Positions 58,494-64,000 of a stretch of 64,000 nucleotides of DNA are shown here, in pieces. The number at the start of each line of letters is the position of its first letter. Within the stretch, counting starts at the first letter, position 1. The notes under the pieces were generated by a model, which was given only the letters and a program-made list of their open reading frames with translations, had not been told where the DNA came from and did no database searches. This stretch comes from Betaproteobacteria bacterium. Lineage in GTDB: Bacteria > Pseudomonadota > Gammaproteobacteria > Burkholderiales > Casimicrobiaceae. Location: contig JADKKQ010000002.1 of the NCBI GenBank assembly GCA_016720425.1, positions 62,001 through 126,000 of the forward strand, in the 5' to 3' direction. Both the position numbers and the translations under genes were made by a program.

Positions 58494-59894
58494 ATGAGCC
58501 AGGGAACCATCGTCCAGTGCATCGGCGCGGTCGTCGACGTGGAGTTCGCACGGGCCGACATGCCCAAGATCTACGACGCCCTCAAGATGGACGAGATCGG
58601 GCTGACGCTGGAGGTGCAGCAGCAGCTGGGCGACGGCGTCGTCCGCACCATCGCGCTCGGCAGCTCCGACGGACTGCGCCGCGGCATGCAGGTCGTCAAC
58701 ACCGGCACCGGCATCCAGGTCCCGGTGGGCACCAGGACGCTGGGCCGGATCATGGACGTGCTGGGCCGCCCGATCGACGAGCGCGGGCCGGTCGACGCCG
58801 AGAAGACGATGGGCATCCATCGCACCGCGCCGACGTTCGAGGAGCTCTCGCCGTCGCAGGAACTGCTCGAGACCGGCATCAAGGTCATCGACCTGGTCTG
58901 CCCGTTCGCCAAGGGCGGCAAGGTCGGCCTGTTCGGCGGCGCCGGCGTGGGCAAGACCGTGAACATGATGGAGCTCATCAACAACATCGCGACCGCGCAC
59001 TCGGGCCTGTCGGTGTTCGCCGGCGTCGGCGAGCGCACCCGCGAGGGCAACGACTTCTACCACGAGATGATCGACGCCGGCGTCGTCAACAAGGACGACC
59101 TGTCGAAGTCGAAGGTGTCGATGGTCTACGGCCAGATGAACGAGCCGCCGGGCAACCGCCTGCGCGTCGCGCTGACCGGCCTCACCATCGCCGAGTCGTT
59201 CCGCGACGAGGGTCGCGACGTGCTGCTGTTCATCGACAACATCTACCGCTTCACGCTGGCCGGCACCGAGGTCTCGGCGCTGCTCGGCCGGATGCCCTCC
59301 GCCGTGGGCTACCAGCCGACGCTGGCCGAGGAGATGGGCCGGCTGCAGGAGCGGATCACGTCGACGAAGACCGGCTCGATCACGTCGATCCAGGCCGTGT
59401 ACGTGCCGGCGGACGACCTGACCGACCCGTCGCCGGCGACGACCTTCGGCCACCTCGACGCCACCGTCGTGCTGTCGCGGGACATCGCGTCGCTGGGCAT
59501 CTACCCGTCGGTGGACCCGCTCGACTCGACGTCGCGGCAGGTCGATCCCCACGTCATCGGCGAGGAGCACTACAACTGCACCCGCCGCGTCCAGGCGACG
59601 CTGCAGCGCTACAAGGAACTGCGCGACATCATCGCGATTCTGGGCATGGACGAACTGTCGCCGGAAGACAAGCTGGTCGTCGTCCGGGCGCGCAAGGTCC
59701 AGCGCTTCCTGTCGCAGCCGTTCTTCGTCGCCGAGGTGTTCACCGGCTCGCCGGGCAAGTTCGTGTCGCTGAAGGACACGATCAAGGGCTTCAACATGAT
59801 CGTCAACGGCGAATGCGATCACCTGCCCGAACAGGCGTTCTACATGGTCGGCACCATCGAGGAAGCGTTCGAGAAGGCGAAGGCGCTGCAGTAG
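58494..59894 (+). CDS. atpD: ATP synthase subunit beta
   Basis: This 466-residue catalytic subunit has Walker A GGAGVGKT near residue 150, the catalytic Glu in GVGERTREGNDFY and the DELSPEDK region of the DELSEED class. It follows atpG by 85 bases. Confidence 0.98.
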   Translation: MSQGTIVQCIGAVVDVEFARADMPKIYDALKMDEIGLTLEVQQQLGDGVVRTIALGSSDGLRRGMQVVNTGTGIQVPVGTRTLGRIMDVLGRPIDERGPVDAEKTMGIHRTAPTFEELSPSQELLETGIKVIDLVCPFAKGGKVGLFGGAGVGKTVNMMELINNIATAHSGLSVFAGVGERTREGNDFYHEMIDAGVVNKDDLSKSKVSMVYGQMNEPPGNRLRVALTGLTIAESFRDEGRDVLLFIDNIYRFTLAGTEVSALLGRMPSAVGYQPTLAEEMGRLQERITSTKTGSITSIQAVYVPADDLTDPSPATTFGHLDATVVLSRDIASLGIYPSVDPLDSTSRQVDPHVIGEEHYNCTRRVQATLQRYKELRDIIAILGMDELSPEDKLVVVRARKVQRFLSQPFFVAEVFTGSPGKFVSLKDTIKGFNMIVNGECDHLPEQAFYMVGTIEEAFEKAKALQ

Positions 59895-59957
59895 GCGTCG
59901 CAACGGTCGGGCGCGCCGGCGGCCAGCGCACGGGCGCCGCGCAGCAGCGGGGAGAGC

Positions 59958-60380
59958 ATGGCCAACACCATTCAAGTGGACGTCGTCAGCGCCGAGGAGT
60001 TGATCTTCTCGGGTCAGGCGGAGTTCGTCGTGCTGCCGGGTGTCGTCGGCGAGCTCGGCATCCTGCCCGGCCACACGCCGCTGCTGACGCAGATCAAGCC
60101 CGGCGCGGTGCGGATGAAGCTGCCCGGCGTCGAGGCCGAGGAGTTCGTGTTCGTCCAGGGCGGCTTCCTCGAAGTCCAGCCGCAGCAGGTGACGGTGCTC
60201 GCCGACACGGCGATCCGCGCCAAGGATCTCGACGAGGTCGCGGCGCTGGAAGCCAAGAAGGCGGCCGAGGAAGCGATGCAGAACAAGACCTCGGGCGAGG
60301 AGATCGCGCAGGCCGAGGCCGAGCTCGCCGGGGCGCTGGCCCAGCTCGAGGCGATCCGCAAGCTCAAGCACCGGGCGTGA
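59958..60380 (+). CDS. atpC: ATP synthase subunit epsilon
   Basis: This 140-residue rotor/regulatory subunit has an N-terminal beta-sandwich (VVSAEELIFSGQAEFVVLPGVVGELGILPGH) and a C-terminal helical hairpin (EEAMQNKTSGEEIAQAEAE). It ends the atp operon; a terminator follows. Confidence 0.97.
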   Translation: MANTIQVDVVSAEELIFSGQAEFVVLPGVVGELGILPGHTPLLTQIKPGAVRMKLPGVEAEEFVFVQGGFLEVQPQQVTVLADTAIRAKDLDEVAALEAKKAAEEAMQNKTSGEEIAQAEAELAGALAQLEAIRKLKHRA

Positions 60381-60402
60381 CCCGCAGCCGACCGGCGCGG
60401 TG

Positions 60403-60440
60403 AACGAACAAAGGGGCGGCTGCGGCGGCCCCTTTTGTTC
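60403..60440 (+). terminator. Terminator of the atp operon
   Basis: AACAAAGGGGC (60407-60417) pairs with GCCCCTTTTGTT (60428-60439) with one bulged T. The TTTT lies within the 3' arm rather than after it. It follows atpC by about 25 bases. Confidence 0.75.
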
Positions 60441-60527
60441 CTGCCGCGCCGCGCTGTCGCTGCGGTATCATGCTGCATCGCAGCAATCGCGGCGCCCCGA
60501 CAGGACGCCCGCCACCGGAATCGAAGC

Positions 60528-61919
60528 ATGAGCGACTTCACGAACCGAACCTACGATGAGATCGCGATCGGGCAGTCGGAAACCACGACCCGGACGCTGA
60601 CCGCGACCGACATCGAGGCGCTGGCGCTGGCGGCCGGCGACGTCGACGGCTACCACCTCGACGACAAGAATCCGGACGATCGGCCGTCGGCACAGGCGGC
60701 GGCGGCGATCGCGATGATCGCCGGCCTCCTCAATCGTCGGCTTCCGGGGCCGGGAAGCTCGATAGTGGGCACCCACTTCAAGTATTCCGGGGTGTGCTAC
60801 ATCGGCGACACGCTGACCGCCACCGTCACCGCCAGGGTCAAGCACAAGCAGGGGCACCGGATCGAGTTCGAGGCCCTGTGCACCAATCAGCACGGGGAGA
60901 CGCTGGTCGACGGCGTCGCCACGATCGCCGCGCCGACCGAGCGCATTTCGTACAAGGACCTCGCCACGCCGCAGCTCATCCTGCGGCGCAACGACGGGTT
61001 CGGCAAGCTGATGAAGCGCTGCGATCTGCTGCCGGCGGTGACCTGCGCGATCGTCCACCCCTGCGACGCGGCGTCGCTGGGCGGCGCGATCGAGGCCGCG
61101 CGCGCCAACCTGATCGTCCCGGTGCTGATCGGCCCGGAGGCCAAGATCCGCGCGGTGGCGCGGGCCGAGGGCATCGACATTTCTCCCTACCAGGTCGTCT
61201 CGGTCGAGCACAGCCACGCCGCCGCGATGAAGGCCGTCGAGATGACCCGTGCCGGGCACGTCGAGGCGCTGATGAAGGGCAGCCTGCACACCGACGAGCT
61301 GATGGCCGCGGTGGTGCCGTCGGCGACGGGCCTGCGCACCGCGCGCCGGATCTCGCACGTGTTCGTGCTCGACGTGCCGACCTACCCGCGCCTGCTGATG
61401 GTGACCGACGCGGCGATCAACATCTACCCGGACCTCGAGGTCAAGGCCGACATCTGCCAGAACGCGATCGAGCTCGCGCACGTGCTCGGCATCGCCAAGC
61501 CCAAGGTGGCGGTGCTCTCCGCCGTCGAGACCATCAATCCCAAGATCCCGAGCACGCTCGACGCCGCCGCGCTGTGCAAGATGGCCGACCGCGGCCAGAT
61601 CATCGGCGGCATCATCGACGGGCCGCTGGCCTTCGACAACGCGATTTCGGTCGAGGCCGCGCGGACCAAGAAGATCGTCTCCGCGGTGGCCGGCGTCGCC
61701 GACATCCTGCTGGTCCCCGATCTCGAGGCCGGCAACATGGTGGCCAAGCAACTGCAGTATCTCGCCGGTGCCGACGCCGCCGGCATCGTCCTGGGCACGC
61801 GGGCGCCGATCGTGCTCACTTCGCGCGCCGACGGGGTGCGCTCGCGCCTGGCGTCGACGGCGGTGCTGAAGCTCGTCGCGCACGACCGCCGCAACCGCCT
61901 GCTGACACCGCCTGCCTGA
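60528..61919 (+). CDS. MaoC-phosphate acyltransferase fusion (bifunctional)
   Basis: This 463-residue protein has a MaoC-like hotdog domain (about 1-145, with YDEIAIGQSETTTRTLTATDI and GDTLTATVTARVK). A phosphate acetyl/butyryltransferase domain follows (about 150-463, with FGKLMKRCDLL, VPVLIGPEAKIRAVA and LVPDLEAGNMVAKQL). The fusion is a known class, annotated bifunctional enoyl-CoA hydratase/phosphate acetyltransferase. The MaoC domain has YHLDDKNPDDRPS in place of the usual catalytic HxxxP context, so hydratase activity is uncertain. It pairs with the kinase that follows to make an acyl-CoA to acyl-phosphate to acid route. Confidence 0.9.
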   Translation: MSDFTNRTYDEIAIGQSETTTRTLTATDIEALALAAGDVDGYHLDDKNPDDRPSAQAAAAIAMIAGLLNRRLPGPGSSIVGTHFKYSGVCYIGDTLTATVTARVKHKQGHRIEFEALCTNQHGETLVDGVATIAAPTERISYKDLATPQLILRRNDGFGKLMKRCDLLPAVTCAIVHPCDAASLGGAIEAARANLIVPVLIGPEAKIRAVARAEGIDISPYQVVSVEHSHAAAMKAVEMTRAGHVEALMKGSLHTDELMAAVVPSATGLRTARRISHVFVLDVPTYPRLLMVTDAAINIYPDLEVKADICQNAIELAHVLGIAKPKVAVLSAVETINPKIPSTLDAAALCKMADRGQIIGGIIDGPLAFDNAISVEAARTKKIVSAVAGVADILLVPDLEAGNMVAKQLQYLAGADAAGIVLGTRAPIVLTSRADGVRSRLASTAVLKLVAHDRRNRLLTPPA

Positions 61920-61939
61920 GAGGCCGAGAGGACCCCGCC

Positions 61940-63124
61940 ATGGCCGATGCCATTGTCGTGCTGAATGCCGGATCGTCGTCGATCAAGTACTCGGTGTTCC
62001 GTCTCGAGGACGACTCCCCGGCGCTGGCGCTGCGCGGCCAGATCGAGGGCATCTACACCGCCGCGCGCTTCGTCGCCAGGAATCCCGACGGCGCCACGAT
62101 CCTGACCCGGAACTGGGACGGCGAAGGCCCGCTCGGCCACGACGGGGCGATCCGGTTCCTGCTCGACTACCTGCACGGGGAGCTGGCCGGGCACCGGCTG
62201 CTCGCCGTCGGCCATCGCGTGGTGCACGGCGGCACCGACTACGATCACCCGGTGCGGCTCGACTCGACGCTGGTCGAGCACCTCGAGCGCTTCATCCCGC
62301 TCGCCCCGCTGCACCAGCCGCACAACCTCGCGGCGATCCGCGCGCTGCTCGCGCGCGCGCCGCAGCTGCCGCAGGTCGCCTGCTTCGACACCTCGTTCCA
62401 TCGCCGGATGCCGACGGTCGCGCAGGCGTTCGCGCTGCCGCCGGCGATCACCGACCGCGGCGTGCGCCGCTACGGCTTCCACGGCCTGTCCTACGAGTAC
62501 ATCGCCGCGACGCTGCCGCAGCTCGATGCCGAGGCGGCGCGGGGCCGCGTCGTCGTCGCGCACCTGGGCAACGGCGCCAGCATGTGCGCGATCGACAACG
62601 GCCGCAGCGTCGCCTCGACGATGGGCTTCACCGCCGTCGAGGGTCTGCCCATGGGCACCCGCAGCGGCGCGCTCGACCCCGGCGTCCTGCTCTACCTGAT
62701 GGACGAGCTCAAGATGGACGTGCGCGCCATCGAAAAATTGCTCTACCACCAGTCGGGGCTGCTCGGCGTCTCCGGCGTCTCGTCCGACATGCGCACGCTG
62801 CTCGCCAGCGACGATCCGCGGGCGGCGTTCGCCGTCGAGCTCTTCTGCTACCGGATCCACCGCGAGCTGGGCTCGCTCGCCGCGGCGCTGGGCGGCCTCG
62901 ATGCGCTGGTGTTCACCGGGGGCATCGGCGAGCACGCGGCGACGGTGCGCGCCCGCGTGCTGCAGCTCGCGGCCTGGCTCGGCATCGAAGCCGATGCCGC
63001 GGCCAACGCGAGCCACGGCCCGCGGCTCACCACGCCGGACAGCCGCACCCGCGCGTGGGTGATCCCCACCGACGAGGAGCGGATGATCGCGCGCCACACC
63101 CGCGCGCTGCTCGACGCCGGCTGA
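61940..63124 (+). CDS. ackA: Acetate/butyrate kinase family
   Basis: This 394-residue acetokinase interconverts acyl phosphate and ADP with carboxylate and ATP. It has the N-terminal VLNAGSSSIKYSVF, VGHRVVHGG, CFDTSFHRRMP, HLGNGASM, MGTRSGALDPG and LVFTGGIGEHA, all family motifs. It lies 20 bases after the phosphate acyltransferase, so the two form an ATP-yielding or acetate-activating module. Confidence 0.95.
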   Translation: MADAIVVLNAGSSSIKYSVFRLEDDSPALALRGQIEGIYTAARFVARNPDGATILTRNWDGEGPLGHDGAIRFLLDYLHGELAGHRLLAVGHRVVHGGTDYDHPVRLDSTLVEHLERFIPLAPLHQPHNLAAIRALLARAPQLPQVACFDTSFHRRMPTVAQAFALPPAITDRGVRRYGFHGLSYEYIAATLPQLDAEAARGRVVVAHLGNGASMCAIDNGRSVASTMGFTAVEGLPMGTRSGALDPGVLLYLMDELKMDVRAIEKLLYHQSGLLGVSGVSSDMRTLLASDDPRAAFAVELFCYRIHRELGSLAAALGGLDALVFTGGIGEHAATVRARVLQLAAWLGIEADAAANASHGPRLTTPDSRTRAWVIPTDEERMIARHTRALLDAG

Positions 63125-63134
63125 GCGGGGGCCG

Positions 63135-64000
63135 TCAGCGGCCTGCGGGCAGTTGCTGCTCGGCGAGCGCCACCCAGTAGCTGGCGCCGATCGCCAGCAC
63201 CTCGTCGTTGAAGTCGTAGTAGGGGCTGTGCAGCCCCGGCGGCTCGGGCCCCTTCCCGGCGCCCAGCCAGACGTAGCAGCCCGGCTTCGCCTGCAGCATG
63301 TAGGCGAAGTCCTCGCTGCCCATCTCCGGCGTCGGATCGGCGACGACACCGGCGGGACCGACGACCGCGGCGGCGGCGGCCAGGGCGTGCGCGGTCTCGT
63401 CGACGCTGTTGACGACGGCCGGATAGCGGCGCTCGTAGCGCAGCGTCGCCTGCATCTCGAACATCGCGGCGATGCCGGCGACGAGCGTGCGCATCCTCGC
63501 CTCGATCAGCGCCTGCACCGCCGGGTCGAACGTGCGCACCGTGCCGCGCAGCACGACTTCCTCGGGAATCACGTTCCAGGTGTCGCCGCCGTGCACCTGG
63601 GTGACGCTGACGACGCCGGCGTCCAGCGGATGCAGGTTGCGGGCGACGATGGTCTGCAGCGCCTGGATCGCGTGCGCGGCGAACAGCATCGGATCCTTGC
63701 CCTGGTAGGGCATCGCCGCGTGGGCGCCCTGGCCGGTGACGACGATCTCGAAGATGTCGAACGCACCCATCAGCGGCCCGGCCCGCGTCGCGATGCTGCC
63801 GGCGGGCAGCTTCGGCCAGTTGTGCATCCCGTAGACCGCGCGCATCGGGAAGCGGTCGAACAACCCCTCCTCGACCATCACCCGCCCGCCGCCTTCGTTC
63901 TCCTCGGCGGGCTGGAAGATGAAGTGGACGGTGCCGGCGCAATTCCGGCGCTGCGCCAGGGCGGCCGCCGCGCCGAGCAGCATGGCCGCGTGGCCGTCGT
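63135..64000 (-). CDS. M20-family amidohydrolase (partial; start beyond window)
   Basis: This is the C-terminal 288 residues of a hippurate-hydrolase/IAA-amino-acid-hydrolase-type M20D peptidase. The visible part includes the metal-ligand DGHAAML at the right edge, FIFQPAEENEGGGRVMVEEG with the catalytic Glu pair, and the C-terminal MGSEDFAYMLQAKPG. It is convergent with ackA, 10 bases away. The substrate could be an N-acyl amino acid or an auxin conjugate; ipdC in the same window is suggestive only. Confidence 0.92.
   Translation of the reverse strand, partial: DGHAAMLLGAAAALAQRRNCAGTVHFIFQPAEENEGGGRVMVEEGLFDRFPMRAVYGMHNWPKLPAGSIATRAGPLMGAFDIFEIVVTGQGAHAAMPYQGKDPMLFAAHAIQALQTIVARNLHPLDAGVVSVTQVHGGDTWNVIPEEVVLRGTVRTFDPAVQALIEARMRTLVAGIAAMFEMQATLRYERRYPAVVNSVDETAHALAAAAAVVGPAGVVADPTPEMGSEDFAYMLQAKPGCYVWLGAGKGPEPPGLHSPYYDFNDEVLAIGASYWVALAEQQLPAGR

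Overview
The window is very GC-rich chromosomal DNA from a betaproteobacterium, most likely Burkholderiales. The evidence is the gene order around the origin (gyrB-dnaN-dnaA | rpmH-rnpA-yidD-yidC-mnmE, then mnmG-rsmG-parA-parB-atpIBEFHAGDC), the Bug/TctC-type solute receptor with TctAB, and a GTP-dependent PEP carboxykinase. No tRNA, rRNA, CRISPR array, insertion sequence or prophage was seen.

Layout. 1-8.9 kb is a mixed accessory stretch: the 3' end of a topoisomerase III gene, a BCS1-like AAA+ ATPase, a decayed ABC-ATPase remnant, an NnrU-family membrane protein, an indolepyruvate/phenylpyruvate decarboxylase (ipdC), a GGDEF/EAL protein, a small possible SLOG-fold protein and a dienelactone hydrolase. 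9.0-20.2 kb is a carbohydrate locus: a complete ABC importer, a GH31 glycosidase and, after a DeoR regulator, a DUF4867-like protein, a small transaldolase and a divergent L-fucose-isomerase-like enzyme. This gene set recalls transaldolase-type sulfoglycolysis and is the best candidate for an uncharacterised pathway here. 20.2-27.9 kb holds a translationally coupled di-haem peroxidase/YtkA-like/amidohydrolase trio, an MlaE-MlaD-lipoprotein lipid-transport operon without its ATPase, a beta-hydroxyacid dehydrogenase, a hotdog thioesterase and a pirin.

27.9-37.5 kb is the replication-origin block. DnaA boxes and AT-rich DNA lie between dnaA and dnaN, with one more box between dnaA and rpmH. 37.5-42.5 kb encodes a tricarboxylate-type TctCBA transporter followed by an AbrB-family membrane protein and a trans-aconitate methyltransferase-like gene. 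42.7-46.5 kb has pckG, a YihV-like sugar kinase and a divergent TauE/SafE exporter. A perfect parS site (45605) and a near-match (46571) lie close to mnmG-rsmG-parA-parB. After a peroxiredoxin and an odd beta-propeller/ThiS-like pair comes the complete F1Fo ATP synthase operon, then a MaoC-phosphate acyltransferase fusion with an acetate/butyrate kinase, and a partial M20 amidohydrolase at the right edge.

Sequence quality matters for this window. topB, gyrB, mnmG and rsmG each carry one apparent extra base, mostly in short homopolymers; parA has no in-frame stop; and an 80-bp G tract separates two permease genes. These look more like assembly error than decay, because several of the genes are essential. 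The absence of any stop between mnmG and rsmG in the shared frame is a separate puzzle.
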